Of a stretch of DNA of 64,000 nt, positions 8,288-18,160 are shown in pieces. The DNA is from Phycisphaera sp. Its GTDB lineage: Bacteria; Planctomycetota; Phycisphaerae; Phycisphaerales; Phycisphaeraceae. The notes beneath the pieces are model-generated. The model saw only the letters and a list, made by a program, of their open reading frames with translations, searched no databases and was not told the DNA's origin. How positions within the stretch are numbered: position 1 is the stretch's first letter; every line of letters starts with the position of its first letter. The position numbers and the translations under genes are program-made. The stretch spans positions 62,001 through 126,000 of the forward strand of contig WGMF01000005.1 of the NCBI GenBank assembly GCA_016125215.1, in the 5' to 3' direction.

Positions 8288-11077
8288 ATGGCTAAATCCC
8301 GCACCACCCACGTCACCGACGCCGAGTCCGCTCGACTCAAACAGGCTGACCACCCCACCACCCCCTGGCGAAAATGGGGGCCCTACCTCTCCGAACGGCA
8401 GTGGGGCACCGTGCGCGAGGATTACTCGGCCGACGGCTGCGCGTGGGAATACTTCCCCCACGACCACGCACGCAGCCGGGCTTACCGCTGGGGTGAAGAC
8501 GGCATCGCGGGCATCAGCGACGACAAGCAGGTGCTTTGTTTTGCATTGGCAATGTGGAACGGTCACGACCCGATCCTCAAGGAACGTCTCTTCGGTTTGA
8601 CCGGTCCCGAGGGCAACCACGGCGAGGACGTCAAGGAGCTTTATTACTACCTCGACGCCACGCCGACGCACTCGTACCTCAAGATGCTCTACAAGTACCC
8701 GCAGGCCCGCTTCCCCTACGACATGCTCGTACGTGAAAACGCGCAGCGGTCCAAACAGGAAGACGAGTTCGAGGTCACCGACACCGGCGTCTTTTCCAAT
8801 GGGCGGTATTTCGATGTCTTCGTCGAGTACGCCAAGGCCGACGTGGAAGACATCCTCGTCCGCATCACCGTCCACAACCGTGCAAACGAAAGCGCTACGC
8901 TCCACATGGTCCCGCAGATGTGGTTCCGCAACACCTGGTCGTGGGACAAAGACAACGCGGTCCACCCCGGCATCACGCGCAGCTCCGCCCACGCCGTGCT
9001 CGCCAGCCACCCCACCGCGGGCGATTACCACCTCTACTGCGAACAAGCCCCCCAGTGGCTCTTTACCAATAACGACACGAACACCGAGCGACTCTATGGC
9101 TCGAAAACCGCTTCCGGCAGCGGCCACTACAAAGACGCCTTCCACGATTACGTGGTCCACAACCGCCACGAAGCCGTCAACCCCAGCCAGTCGGGCACCA
9201 AGGTCGGCGCGCTGTTGAAGCTCGACATCGGGGCGCACGGATCGCAGACCCTCCGCCTGCGTCTCTCCAGGCCCACGCACAAAAACGACTGGAAAAACTT
9301 CGACAAACTTGTCACCCAGCGCGTCGACGAGGCCGACGCTTTTTACGACACCGTCCACGGCGACCTCGCGGACAACGACGCCCGCCTCGTCCAGCGCCAG
9401 GCGCTGGCCGGCATGATCTGGAGCAAGCAGTTCTACCACTTCGACGTGCTCCGCTGGCTCAACGGCGACCCGTCACAACCCAAGCCGCCTGATCAAAGGC
9501 TGCACGGTCGCAACAGCGACTGGGAACACCTCAACAACGGCGACGTCCTCTCCATGCCCGACAAGTGGGAGTACCCGTGGTACGCCGCGTGGGACCTGGC
9601 GTTCCACACGATCCCGCTGGCGATGGTCGACCCCGAGTTTGCCAAGCAGCAGCTCGTCCTGCTCACGCGCGAGTGGTACATGCACCCCAACGGACAGTTG
9701 CCCGCCTACGAGTGGGCCTTCGGCGACGTCAACCCGCCCGTCCACGCCTGGGCCACGTGGCGCGTCTACGAGATCGACAGACAACAACGGGCCTCGTCGG
9801 GAGACCCTTCCGGCGGGGATATCGCCTTCCTCGAACGCGTCTTCCACAAGCTCCTGCTCAACTTCACGTGGTGGGTCAACCGCAAGGACCGCGACGGACG
9901 CAACGTCTTCCAGGGGGGTTTCCTCGGCCTGGACAACATCGGCGTCTTCGACCGCAGCGCACCGCTGCCCGGTGGCGGTTACATCACCCAGGCCGACGGC
10001 ACGGGCTGGATGGCGATGTATTGCCTCAACCTCATGCGCATCTCGCTCGAACTGGCGCGCCACAACCCCGTCTACCAGGACACCGCCACCAAGTTCTTCG
10101 AGCACTTCCTCTTCATCGCCGCCGCCATGAACAACGTGGCGGGCGAACACCCCGGCGACAAGACCGGCGTCGACCTCTGGGACGAACAGGACGAGTTTTA
10201 TTACGACGTGCTCGGCCTGCCCGACGGCCAACACCTGCCGCTCAAGGTCCGGTCGATGGTCGGCCTGATCCCGCTCTTTGCCGTCGAGGTGCTCGACACA
10301 GAACTGCTCGACCACGTCCCCGAGTTCAAGGCCCGCCTCGAATGGTTCCTCAACTACCGCAAGGACCTGGCAAGCCTCGTCTCACGATGGCACGAGCCGT
10401 CCAAGTGCAAGACCGGGTCGTGCGAGACCCGCCTGCTCTCGCTGTTGCGCGGACACCGCATGAAGTGCCTGCTCCGACGCGCCCTCGACGAGACCGAATT
10501 CCTCTCACCCTACGGCGTGCGCGCCCTGTCGAGGTTCCACAAGGACCACCCCTACGACCTCCAACTCGACGGCCAACACTACCGCGTCCACTACGAGCCG
10601 GGCGAGTCGCGCACCAACCTCTTCGGCGGAAACTCCAACTGGCGCGGCCCGGTCTGGATGCCCGTCAACTACCTCATCATCGAGTCCCTCCGCAGGTTCC
10701 ACAGCTACTACGGCGACGACTTCGTGGTCGAGTGCCCCACAGGCTCGGGCAACATGCTCAACATCAACCAGGTCGCGGACGAACTCTCACGCAGGCTGGC
10801 CATGCTCTTCCTCAAAGACGAACACGGCCGACGTGCCACGCTCAACGGCATGGAGCTGCACCAGAGCGACCCGCACTTTGCCGACCTCGTCCCCTTCCAC
10901 GAATACTTCCACGGCGACACCGGACGGGGCGTCGGCGCATCACACCAGACCGGGTGGACCGGCCTGGTTGCCATGCTCCTGGCTGACACGCCCTCTAACA
11001 AACTGTCACACAAACACGCACCCCCTTCAAGGAGTTCTAAACGTGACCACCACCATGAGCAGCAAACACATCCGTGA
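8288..11077 (+). CDS. GH63/MGH1-like glucosidase
   Basis: This product of about 929 residues resembles the bacterial glucosidases with the (alpha/alpha)6-barrel GH63/MGH1-type fold. Recognisable parts are the N-terminal [15 protein letters not shown] and [13 protein letters not shown]-like segment, [14 protein letters not shown] and [10 protein letters not shown] in the barrel, and [16 protein letters not shown] near the end. Families of this type hydrolyse glucosylglycerate, mannosylglycerate or alpha-glucosides; the substrate is not readable here. No signal peptide is seen. I used the ATG at 8288; an in-frame TTG at 8264 would add eight residues. The 3' end overlaps the SDR gene by 35 bp, implying coupled expression: release of free glucose followed by oxidation is a reasonable reading. 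Confidence 0.83.
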   Translation: MAKSRTTHVTDAESARLKQADHPTTPWRKWGPYLSERQWGTVREDYSADGCAWEYFPHDHARSRAYRWGEDGIAGISDDKQVLCFALAMWNGHDPILKERLFGLTGPEGNHGEDVKELYYYLDATPTHSYLKMLYKYPQARFPYDMLVRENAQRSKQEDEFEVTDTGVFSNGRYFDVFVEYAKADVEDILVRITVHNRANESATLHMVPQMWFRNTWSWDKDNAVHPGITRSSAHAVLASHPTAGDYHLYCEQAPQWLFTNNDTNTERLYGSKTASGSGHYKDAFHDYVVHNRHEAVNPSQSGTKVGALLKLDIGAHGSQTLRLRLSRPTHKNDWKNFDKLVTQRVDEADAFYDTVHGDLADNDARLVQRQALAGMIWSKQFYHFDVLRWLNGDPSQPKPPDQRLHGRNSDWEHLNNGDVLSMPDKWEYPWYAAWDLAFHTIPLAMVDPEFAKQQLVLLTREWYMHPNGQLPAYEWAFGDVNPPVHAWATWRVYEIDRQQRASSGDPSGGDIAFLERVFHKLLLNFTWWVNRKDRDGRNVFQGGFLGLDNIGVFDRSAPLPGGGYITQADGTGWMAMYCLNLMRISLELARHNPVYQDTATKFFEHFLFIAAAMNNVAGEHPGDKTGVDLWDEQDEFYYDVLGLPDGQHLPLKVRSMVGLIPLFAVEVLDTELLDHVPEFKARLEWFLNYRKDLASLVSRWHEPSKCKTGSCETRLLSLLRGHRMKCLLRRALDETEFLSPYGVRALSRFHKDHPYDLQLDGQHYRVHYEPGESRTNLFGGNSNWRGPVWMPVNYLIIESLRRFHSYYGDDFVVECPTGSGNMLNINQVADELSRRLAMLFLKDEHGRRATLNGMELHQSDPHFADLVPFHEYFHGDTGRGVGASHQTGWTGLVAMLLADTPSNKLSHKHAPPSRSSKRDHHHEQQTHP

Positions 11078-11939
11078 CCTGACGCTCGACCAGGTGCCCG
11101 AAGTCGTCATGCCGACCTGCGAGGTCCGCCAGGTCCTCAAGGGCCAGAAGGCGCTGGTCACCGGTGCCAACTCGGGCATCGGCAAGGCGATTGCGATCGC
11201 GCTGGGCCACGCCGGCGCCGACGTCGTCGTCAACTACGTCCGTGGCGAGGAAGAGGCCCAGAAGGTCGCCCGGGAAGCGATGTGCGGCTGCGCCCATGAA
11301 CCCAACCGCGCCATCGCGGTTCAAGCCGACGTGTCCGATGAAGCGCAGGTACAGGCGATGTTCAAAAAGATGTTCGACGAGTTCGGCACGATCGACATCC
11401 TCGTCAACAACGCCGGCCTGCAGCAGGACGCGCCGTTCGAGCAGATGACTCTGGCACAGTGGAACAAGGTCATCGGCGTCAACCTCACCGGGCAGTTCCT
11501 GTGTGCCCGAGAGGCCGTGCGCGAGTTCAAGCGGCGCGGCGTCGTGAAAGAGACTTCCTGCGCCGCGGGCAAGATCATCTGTCTCTCGAGCGTCCACGAG
11601 GTCATCCCCTGGGCCGGCCACGTGAACTACGCGGCCAGCAAGGGCGGCGTCATGCTCATGATGAAGAGCATCGCCCAGGAGGTCGCCCCGTACCGCATCC
11701 GCGTGAACTCGATCTGCCCCGGCGCGATCCGCACCCCCATCAACCTCGCCGCGTGGGACACCGACAAGGCCTACCACGACCTGATGAAGCTTATCCCCTA
11801 CAAACGCATCGGCGAACCCGAAGACATCGCACGCATGGCGGTCTGGTTGGCCAGCGATGAAGCCGACTACATCACAGGCACAAGCCTCTTCGTCGACGGC
11901 GGCATGACCCTCTACCCCGGCTTCGAAGAGGGCGGCTAA
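11043..11939 (+). CDS. Short-chain dehydrogenase, glucose 1-dehydrogenase-like
   Basis: The product is a classical SDR. The NAD(P)-binding motif GANSGIG is followed by NNAG ([14 protein letters not shown]), a catalytic Ser in [16 protein letters not shown] with the Tyr and Lys, and [10 protein letters not shown]. The ending [16 protein letters not shown] is typical of glucose 1-dehydrogenase and 3-oxoacyl-ACP reductase-like SDRs. The chosen start is a GTG at 11043, eight nt after AAGGAG (11029-11034); the ATG at 11055 is possible but poorly spaced. It overlaps the end of the glucosidase gene by 35 bp, so both are probably one transcript. Oxidation of the released sugar is inferred. Confidence 0.88.
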   Translation: MTTTMSSKHIRDLTLDQVPEVVMPTCEVRQVLKGQKALVTGANSGIGKAIAIALGHAGADVVVNYVRGEEEAQKVAREAMCGCAHEPNRAIAVQADVSDEAQVQAMFKKMFDEFGTIDILVNNAGLQQDAPFEQMTLAQWNKVIGVNLTGQFLCAREAVREFKRRGVVKETSCAAGKIICLSSVHEVIPWAGHVNYAASKGGVMLMMKSIAQEVAPYRIRVNSICPGAIRTPINLAAWDTDKAYHDLMKLIPYKRIGEPEDIARMAVWLASDEADYITGTSLFVDGGMTLYPGFEEGG

Positions 11940-12046
11940 ATAGTGTGTTGAGCGGTAGAGCAGCAGAGCGTTGAAAGGGAAAAGGGTGACGCGCGAACGC
12001 CCGGGTGTCCCGCACCCAACATACCCAACGCCGACCCCGTGGACGG

Positions 12047-12931
12047 TTATCCCGTCCGCTCACGCAATCTCTCATACACCGACATCGGTACGCGCTGGCT
12101 CCCCAGCGCCACCGCCTTGCGCGAGCCGTGGTAGTCGCTTCCCCCGGACGTGAGCAGGTTCAGGCGCTCCGCCAGCGCGGTGAGTTTCGTCACCACTTCC
12201 GGTGGGTGGTCGCTGTGACGCGTCTCGATCCCGTCGAGGCCCATGCGTTTGAGTGAAGCGATGAAGTGTTCGAGTTCGTCGTCGTCCACACAACGCGCCT
12301 GCACAGCGTGGGCAAGGATGGCCAGACCGCCGGCGTGGTGGATGGCGTCGATCGCTTCGACGGGGTCTAACCTGTCACGACGAACATAAGCCGGGGCGCC
12401 TTGGCCGATGTATTTACGAAACGCGTCCTGCACGCTTTTCACGTAGCCCTTTTCGATCAACACCGTCGCGATGTGGGGCCTGCCGATGATGTGGGTGCCC
12501 TGCTCCTTGGCCAGGGCCTGGACCTCGCGGTACTCGATGCGCAGGCCCAGTTCACGGAGCTTCTCGACGATGGCGGGGTTGCGCGTGTCTCGCGCGTGTT
12601 TCATGCGACCGTGGATGTCCGCGAGCTTCGGGTCGTCGTGTCTGACAAACAGCCCGAGGATGTGCAGCGTGCCGAGCTGCGGCAGCGACGGGTCGCGCTT
12701 GGGCAACACCGCATGGGTGTCGGCGGAGACCTCGATGCCCGGCACGAATGCGATGCCGTGTTTCCCGCACGCCTTGGCGCAGCCTTGCAAGCCCTCGGTC
12801 GTGTCGTGGTCGGTCAGCGCGAGGGCGGACAACCCCGCTTCTTTGGCCAGGCGCGGCAAGACTTCCGGGGGGTCCGCCCCGTCCGACGCGGTCGAGTGTG
12901 TGTGCAGGTCACAATACATCGGCAAGATCAT
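12047..12931 (-). CDS. PHP-domain phosphoesterase (YciV/TrpH-like)
   Basis: The 294-residue protein opens with the PHP metal motif YCDLHTHSTASDG, then ALALTDHDTTEG and FVPGIEVSAD, and ends with a conserved SDYHGS. The domain order and length fit the YciV/TrpH group, of which E. coli YciV is a 5'-3' exoribonuclease and 3',5'-nucleotide bisphosphatase. The protein binds two or three metal ions through its His and Asp residues. The ATG at 12919 (MYCD) is as likely a start as the ATG at 12931. It is divergent from the WYL regulator gene and convergent with the SDR gene. Confidence 0.85.
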   Translation of the reverse strand: MILPMYCDLHTHSTASDGADPPEVLPRLAKEAGLSALALTDHDTTEGLQGCAKACGKHGIAFVPGIEVSADTHAVLPKRDPSLPQLGTLHILGLFVRHDDPKLADIHGRMKHARDTRNPAIVEKLRELGLRIEYREVQALAKEQGTHIIGRPHIATVLIEKGYVKSVQDAFRKYIGQGAPAYVRRDRLDPVEAIDAIHHAGGLAILAHAVQARCVDDDELEHFIASLKRMGLDGIETRHSDHPPEVVTKLTALAERLNLLTSGGSDYHGSRKAVALGSQRVPMSVYERLRERTG

Positions 12932-13038
12932 AGCCCGCTTGACGCAGACAAAGTGTCACACATCTGACACCGCCCGCGTCGCCGCGATTATTTTCCACTT
13001 GTCAGGCTGCGCATGGAGGGTAGGCTAAACACTCGACC

Positions 13039-14001
13039 ATGAGTGTCACACGCATACACCGACTTGTTGCGCTGATGAACCTGCTCCAGGCCGGCGGCCA
13101 CACGCAGGTGCCCGACCTCACCGACCGACTGGACATCAGCAGGCGCACGCTCTTCCGCGACATCAAGCTTCTCCAGCAGGCCGGCGTCCCCTGTTACCAC
13201 GAACCGTCCAGAGGCTACCGGCTCAAGCGGGGCTACTACCTCCCGCCCACGTCGCTCACCATCCAGGAAACACTGGGTCTGCTGCTCTTGGGCAAGCACG
13301 CCACCGCGCGCAAGTCACAGCCCTTCCTCGGGCCGGCGTTGTCCGCCATCAGCAAACTCATCACGCAGGTGCCCGAAGAGGTCCGCGCCGCCTGTGCCGA
13401 CCTGACCGACCGCGTCACCATCAACCCCGGCCCGCTCGAAGCCGACGACCAGGAACAGTCCCACTACACCACGCTCCAGCGCTGCATCGACGAGGGCAGA
13501 ACGTGCGACATCGTCTACCGTGCACCGATGGAAGAAAAAACCCTGCGCTGCAGGCTCAACCCCTACGCCCTGCACTTTGCCCAGCGTTCGTGGTACGTCA
13601 TGGGCTGGACCGACCACCATAAAGAGGTCCGCGTCCTCAAGCTCACACGCTTCGAGGACATCCAGCCGACGGATGACCTGTTCAACATCCCCAAATGCTT
13701 CACCCCCGCGAGCAAGATCGGCAAGGCGTGGATGCTCATCCCGGGCGGCAAGGTCCACGACATCGAACTCGAATTCACCGCCAAGGTCGCCATGAACGTG
13801 ACCGAGGTCCGCTGGCACGCCAGCCAAAATGTCGAGACGCTGCCCGACGGGCGCTGCCGGGTGCGCTTCGAGGTAGACGGCTTAAACGAGATCGCGTGGT
13901 GGGTGTGCGGATACGCCGACCAGGTCCGGGTGGTCAAACCCGTGGAACTGCGGAAGATGGTCAAGGCGATGCACGAGCGCGCCGCAAAGATGCAGAAGTA
14001 A
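13039..14001 (+). CDS. HTH and WYL-domain transcriptional regulator
   Basis: The N-terminal DeoR-type helix-turn-helix (residues about 5-60) includes DISRRTLFRDIKLLQQAG, and the GYRLKRGYYLPP wing follows. The C-terminal half is a WYL-type ligand domain with NPYALHFAQRSWYVMGW and REVMVL-like EVRVLKLTRFEDI. The WYL core is conserved as W-Y-V. Such YafY/PafC-like proteins respond to nucleic acids or nucleotides and often control DNA damage or defence genes. The target is unknown; the divergent PHP phosphoesterase gene 107 bp away is a candidate. No defence genes are adjacent in this window. Confidence 0.85.
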   Translation: MSVTRIHRLVALMNLLQAGGHTQVPDLTDRLDISRRTLFRDIKLLQQAGVPCYHEPSRGYRLKRGYYLPPTSLTIQETLGLLLLGKHATARKSQPFLGPALSAISKLITQVPEEVRAACADLTDRVTINPGPLEADDQEQSHYTTLQRCIDEGRTCDIVYRAPMEEKTLRCRLNPYALHFAQRSWYVMGWTDHHKEVRVLKLTRFEDIQPTDDLFNIPKCFTPASKIGKAWMLIPGGKVHDIELEFTAKVAMNVTEVRWHASQNVETLPDGRCRVRFEVDGLNEIAWWVCGYADQVRVVKPVELRKMVKAMHERAAKMQK

Positions 14002-14016
14002 ACGCCTGCGCGGGGT

Positions 14017-14886
14017 TCACGCCATGCTGTTTCGGTGATTAGCCACGGCGCGCGGGATCAATCGCACGAGGTCGCTTGCACGCATCCCCGACGGGCCGAA
14101 CCCCTCTACCCACAGGTCGCCGGCCAACCCGTGCAGATAAACGCCCAGCACGCAGGCGTCCCACGGGGGCATCCCCTGGGCCAACAAGCCCGCGATCATC
14201 CCGGTGAGTACATCCCCACTTCCGGGGGTCGCCAGCGCGGGGTTGCCGGTGGTGTTGGTGTGGGATGCCTGTCCGTCGCTGATAACGGTGCGGTGGCCCT
14301 TGAGCACGACGGTCGCGTGGTGGGATTGCGCCAGCGCCGCGGCGGCGGCGGGTCGTTGCGATTCATCGGTCGGGTCGAGCACGATGTTCAAGGCCTGCGC
14401 GAGCCTGCGGTATTCACCGGGGTGGGGCGTGAGGATGAGCGTGGCCGGGTGCGGGCCGGTTGTTGAACGGGGCTTGTTGAGCGAAGCGAGTCGATTCAGC
14501 CCGTCGGCGTCGAGCACCACCGGGCGCGGCTGGCGCAGGGCTGAATCAACCCACGCGCAGGCGGCGTCGGATTTCCCGATGCCCGGGCCGACGGCAAGGA
14601 CGGCTTTGCCCTCGGGGTCAAGCGCGTCGAGCGCTTCACGCAAAGACCCGACCTTGTCGTCGAGCACAAAACCCGTCGCGCAGGGTTCGAGTGTGAGGAT
14701 GTTGGGCAGGATCGACGCCACGCTGCCGACCTTCACCAGCCCCGCCCCGGCACACAGCGCGGCCGAGGCACACAACGCCGGCGCACCGATCATGGTGGGA
14801 CAGCCGCCCACGACGATCACCGTGCCGAACGTCCCCTTGTGGGAGTCGGGCGCGCGCTCGGGCAATCGGGGCAGCTCCGGGGCCAT
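14017..14886 (-). CDS. nnrD: ADP-dependent NAD(P)H-hydrate dehydratase
   Basis: The 289-residue protein is the C-terminal YjeF-type kinase-fold enzyme. Motifs are GTVIVVGGCPTMIGAP near the N-terminus, VVLDADGLN, LILTPHPGEYRRL, and TGNPALATPGSGDVLTGMIAG, which holds the catalytic Asp. It restores NADH and NADPH from their hydrated forms using ADP. The NnrE epimerase half is not fused here and was not seen in the window. It is the last of four co-oriented genes (rsmA, glycosyltransferase, BshC-like, nnrD), 9 bp after the preceding stop. Confidence 0.92.
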   Translation of the reverse strand: MAPELPRLPERAPDSHKGTFGTVIVVGGCPTMIGAPALCASAALCAGAGLVKVGSVASILPNILTLEPCATGFVLDDKVGSLREALDALDPEGKAVLAVGPGIGKSDAACAWVDSALRQPRPVVLDADGLNRLASLNKPRSTTGPHPATLILTPHPGEYRRLAQALNIVLDPTDESQRPAAAAALAQSHHATVVLKGHRTVISDGQASHTNTTGNPALATPGSGDVLTGMIAGLLAQGMPPWDACVLGVYLHGLAGDLWVEGFGPSGMRASDLVRLIPRAVANHRNSMA

Positions 14887-14895
14887 CGCCGCATT

Positions 14896-16269
14896 CTATC
14901 GCGATGGAACGGACTCACGCAGCCGCATCGATAATTCTCCGATCCTCTTTGGGGGGTAGAGCGCCCAGCACCAGTCCCGTCGGCCGGCGGTCCCGGCGTT
15001 GGATAAGCCCAGCTCGGCGCGGACCACTTCCCGCTGGGCCTCTTCGAGCGCCCCGGGGTTTTGCGACACCCACTCTTCGTTGATCCGGTGAAGCTCACGA
15101 AACGCCGCTTGCCTCCGGGGGCGGTCGCGGTCGTCGTCCATGTGTGCCAAAAGTTCACGCTTGCGCCGGACAGCGTGACTATTCAACTGTAAGTCCCGGT
15201 CGAGGTTGTGCGGCAGGTGGTGGCGGCGCCAGAGGGCCTTTTCGTAATCACGGGGCGTCGCCAGGGGCACGTCGAAGTCGAGCGTGAGGTCCGCGGTCAC
15301 CACCGCCATCGGTGCCAAAGCCCCGCCACGCCAATCGCGCCACCACGCCTCGGTGGCCGGGTCGTAAATTCCCCCGCCTGTGCCGTGGATAAACACGTCG
15401 CAATAAAACCCGCGCACCAAAGCGGTCAGGAGCATCGCCTTGGGTGCCAGACGCGGGTCGTCCTCCCGGATGGGCGTCCCGTCGGCGAGCGTGAGCAAGG
15501 GCACGGAGTCCGCGAGGTCGGCAAAAACCCGCTGGCGGGGCCCGTTCCATTCAAGCATCCACAACGGCAACTCGACCCGGTCGGGCTCAACGGCCAGCGC
15601 GCCCACGCCGGCGCGGGGGTGGCTGTGTACCGCCCCGTTGTATCGCTGCGCACATTGGCGCGCGTCATTCAACATGGCACGTACCACCGAGAGGCCGGCG
15701 GGCGTCTTGAGGATGTCGCCGGCTTTGAGGTGCGTCACCCCCGGAACATATTCGGTCATGAGTCTGGTCTGTACGCCCCAGAGCTGGTCCGCAAGCGTGC
15801 GGGTCTGGCCCATTCCCTTGTAAGCCCAGGCGATGCGATTGAGACCCTGCGCAACACCTTCGGTCAATCTTTCCGATTCACGCAACAACAATCCATACAC
15901 ATGATTAGGGTCTACCCCAGGCTGCATCCCCGTCGGCACCCGCGGGTCGCCGTCGCCCAGCCGCAGCGTCTTGCTCGTTAACCGATCGCCCTCCACAACC
16001 GGCACGTCGAGTTTCGTCGCGTCGTGGGCGTCGGTGTCGACGATGATGTTGAGGATCGATGCGCCCGTTTGACCCGCCGCCGCGTGCGCCGCGAGATACT
16101 TGGCGAGGATGCCGGGGTGCCACAGCCACGCCTGGTGTCCCGTGGCGATGACGGGCTTGTTTTGATTCAAGACCGGCCCGGTCAGAAACGGCGCAATCTC
16201 CTCGAGCGGTTTGCCCGCGCGAGCTGAACGGGGCCAATCGGCGAGTGCGGGCTGGACGACCGTTCGCAC
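14896..16269 (-). CDS. Uncharacterised protein, remote BshC-like N-terminus
   Basis: I do not recognise the 457-residue protein with confidence. The segment VIATGHQAWLWHPGILAKYL followed by ILNIIVDTDAHD has the arrangement of the BshC putative cysteine ligase (TGQQ...GPLYT...WIATEDHD). The rest has no clear similarity that I can see. The C-terminal third is rich in Arg and His with a basic stretch near HAVRRKRELLAHMDDDRDRPRRQ, probably helical. It starts 3 bp after the stop of the GT2 gene and ends 9 bp before nnrD, so it belongs to the same transcript. No bshA or bshB gene is nearby. Confidence 0.55.
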   Translation of the reverse strand: MRTVVQPALADWPRSARAGKPLEEIAPFLTGPVLNQNKPVIATGHQAWLWHPGILAKYLAAHAAAGQTGASILNIIVDTDAHDATKLDVPVVEGDRLTSKTLRLGDGDPRVPTGMQPGVDPNHVYGLLLRESERLTEGVAQGLNRIAWAYKGMGQTRTLADQLWGVQTRLMTEYVPGVTHLKAGDILKTPAGLSVVRAMLNDARQCAQRYNGAVHSHPRAGVGALAVEPDRVELPLWMLEWNGPRQRVFADLADSVPLLTLADGTPIREDDPRLAPKAMLLTALVRGFYCDVFIHGTGGGIYDPATEAWWRDWRGGALAPMAVVTADLTLDFDVPLATPRDYEKALWRRHHLPHNLDRDLQLNSHAVRRKRELLAHMDDDRDRPRRQAAFRELHRINEEWVSQNPGALEEAQREVVRAELGLSNAGTAGRRDWCWALYPPKRIGELSMRLRESVPSR

Positions 16270-16272
16270 CGG

Positions 16273-17058
16273 CTAAGCCCTTGCGCCCTGACAGGGTGTG
16301 CCCGCCCGCGCAGTTGAACCGTTGCTCCCACACGCGCACGGCTTGGGCCCGATCCGGCCGGCCACCTTTTGCAGCTCACGCTCGAAGACACGGTGGTAGT
16401 GTGACAACCTGTTACCCGCGTCGTCCAGCGGCCCGCCGAAGCTCCGCGTCGGGTCGTTGTAGATGAGCCGAATCGGGATTTCTTTGATGCGCAGATTGTT
16501 CGCCACCGCCTGGACCCAGAACTGCAGCGGGAAGGCGTAGCCCGCTTCGTGCAGCGGCAGGCTGCGCACCGCGCCGACCCGGTAAGCCTTGAACCCGCAG
16601 AAGGCGTCGGTGATGGACAGGCCCAGCGTGTCGTTGAGCCGGCGCGTGATCGTGGCGTTGATGGTCCGCCGATCTTCGGGGGGCTGGCCCACCGCGTCAT
16701 GGGTGCGCAGGTAGCGCGATCCGGAGACCACGTCGGCGTTGTCCTCTTCAATGGCGGCAAAAAAATCGGGCAGACTGGCCGGCTCGTGCTGCTCGTCGCA
16801 GTCCATCGTGATGAGCCAGTCGTATTCGCAGCACTGGCAACTGGCCCACCGGAACGCATCGATCATCGATCGGCCATACCCCCGGTTGCGTGCGTGGCGG
16901 ACAACCTCGACGGGCTGCTGGGCCAGGAGCAAAGGCGTCGAGTCGGTCGAGCCGTCGTCGATGACAAGGATGTCCGGTGCGTACCGTCGAACCTCAGCAA
17001 GGACCTTGGTGACGTGCTTTTCTTCGTTGTAAACGGGGATGGCGATGAGCGTCCGCAT
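16273..17058 (-). CDS. Family 2 glycosyltransferase (DPM1/DPG synthase-like)
   Basis: The N-terminus is that of a GT-A family 2 enzyme: TLIAIPVYNEEKHV, VIDDGSTDST, then ITMDCDEQHEP with the DxD-like metal site (D-C-D). The segment DAFCGFKAYR is typical of dolichyl- and polyprenyl-phosphate sugar synthases. No C-terminal membrane helices are present, so it is a soluble form. The last 25 residues contain a Cys cluster, KPCACGSNG...TPC, resembling a short SEC-C-like zinc motif that is unusual for the family. It is the second gene of the rsmA-led operon and starts 9 bp after rsmA. Confidence 0.87.
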   Translation of the reverse strand: MRTLIAIPVYNEEKHVTKVLAEVRRYAPDILVIDDGSTDSTPLLLAQQPVEVVRHARNRGYGRSMIDAFRWASCQCCEYDWLITMDCDEQHEPASLPDFFAAIEEDNADVVSGSRYLRTHDAVGQPPEDRRTINATITRRLNDTLGLSITDAFCGFKAYRVGAVRSLPLHEAGYAFPLQFWVQAVANNLRIKEIPIRLIYNDPTRSFGGPLDDAGNRLSHYHRVFERELQKVAGRIGPKPCACGSNGSTARAGTPCQGARA

Positions 17059-17067
17059 AGGGAAATA

Positions 17068-17931
17068 TTAGGAGCGGATTACGGGGCCATCAAGGGGAAG
17101 CCGGGCCAGCTTGATGAGTTGTTCGAGCGTGAGCTGTTCGGGTCGCTTACGGGGATCGATGCCGTTGGGAAGCGGGGTGGCGCGTCCGAGGATTGTGCCG
17201 ACCTGCTTTCGGCGTTGGTTGAAGAGCCTGTGGACAAAGCGGGAAAGCCCGTGCGGGTCGTCGGTCAAGGGTGTGGCACGGCGGTCGATGCGGAGCACGA
17301 CGGAATCGATCTTGGGGGCCGGCCAGAAACACCCAGGTGGCAATGTGGCCACGGCGGCAACCTCGCACACCGCCTGCACCACGATGCCCAGCGGGCCATA
17401 GGTCTTCCCACCGGGCTGGGCAGCGAGCCGGTCGCCGACCTCGCGTTGGACCATGACCACCGCGCGCGACATGCCCGGGTGGTCGAGGGCAAGATTCGCA
17501 ATGAGCGGCGACGCAATCTGGTAAGGCAGGTTGGCTACGACCTTGAACCCCCGCCCCCGGAAGTTTTCACCGGCGGCGCGCGATTGCAGCGCTTGAATAG
17601 ACTCGATCGCACGCGGGTTGATCGTATGTTTGTCGCTGAGGATGTCTTCAAAGATCACCGTCGCCCGGTGACCCAGTCGCTCGGTCAGGATCGGTTCGAG
17701 GTCGCGGTCGATCTCGATGCACACCAGCCGCGCACCGGCATCCAATACACACTCCGACAACACCCCCGTGCCCGGCCCGACCTCGAGCACCACGTCGCCC
17801 CCATGGATGTCGGCCGCCGCAAGGATTTTGTCCATCTTCCGGGGGTCGTGGAGAAAGTTCTGCCCCAGCCGATGCTTAGGGGACAAGCCGTGTGAAGCGA
17901 GCAAAGCCTTGATGTCACCGAGCGTCTGCAC
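17068..17931 (-). CDS. rsmA: 16S rRNA dimethyladenosine transferase
   Basis: The protein (287 residues from the GTG) carries KHRLGQNFLHD, the SAM-binding VLEVGPGTGVLSE, and the catalytic NLPYQIASPL. These identify RsmA/KsgA, which dimethylates the two adjacent adenines of 16S helix 45. I chose the GTG at 17931 because QTLGDIKALLASHGL is the usual N-terminus. A TTG at 17967 extends the frame by 12 residues into the repeat arm and is less likely. The gene is divergent from mutL, and the intervening 229 bp are mostly palindromic repeat. It heads a four-gene operon. Confidence 0.93.
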   Translation of the reverse strand: MQTLGDIKALLASHGLSPKHRLGQNFLHDPRKMDKILAAADIHGGDVVLEVGPGTGVLSECVLDAGARLVCIEIDRDLEPILTERLGHRATVIFEDILSDKHTINPRAIESIQALQSRAAGENFRGRGFKVVANLPYQIASPLIANLALDHPGMSRAVVMVQREVGDRLAAQPGGKTYGPLGIVVQAVCEVAAVATLPPGCFWPAPKIDSVVLRIDRRATPLTDDPHGLSRFVHRLFNQRRKQVGTILGRATPLPNGIDPRKRPEQLTLEQLIKLARLPLDGPVIRS

Positions 17932-17965
17932 CCCGCGGAAGTTAGATCGCCGCGGGGCAAAAGGC

Positions 17966-18128
17966 AATTAGCCGCAGATGAACGCAGATGGACGCTGATA
18001 AAGACATGGATACAGGAGAAGACCGGTTTACAACAAGCCTGTTGACGCTACCTCAATCCATCCGCCATTCGCCATCCCACATCCGCCATCTAAATTCATC
18101 TGCGTCCATCTGCGTCCATCTGCGGCTA
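17966..18128. repeat. Intergenic palindrome, GCAGATGGAC arms
   Basis: The left arm (17969-18005) and right arm (18092-18128) are reverse complements at about 30 of 33 aligned positions, again threefold iterations of a GCAGATGGAC-like 10-bp word. The left arm touches a possible upstream start of rsmA; the right arm ends 32 bp before the mutL ATG. Within it, 18058-18090 iterates a further word (ATCCGCCATTCGCCAT), without an obvious complementary partner. The promoters of both divergent genes must lie in or beside this element. Confidence 0.85.
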
Positions 18129-18160
18129 CTCCCCCCGCCCCCACCGGCTAGACTGGTGTC

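Noticed and set aside
16273-16345. SEC-C zinc motif at the end of the GT2 protein
   Set aside because: The Cys spacing is incomplete and no closing His or Cys pair of the SEC-C family is present, so no domain is called.
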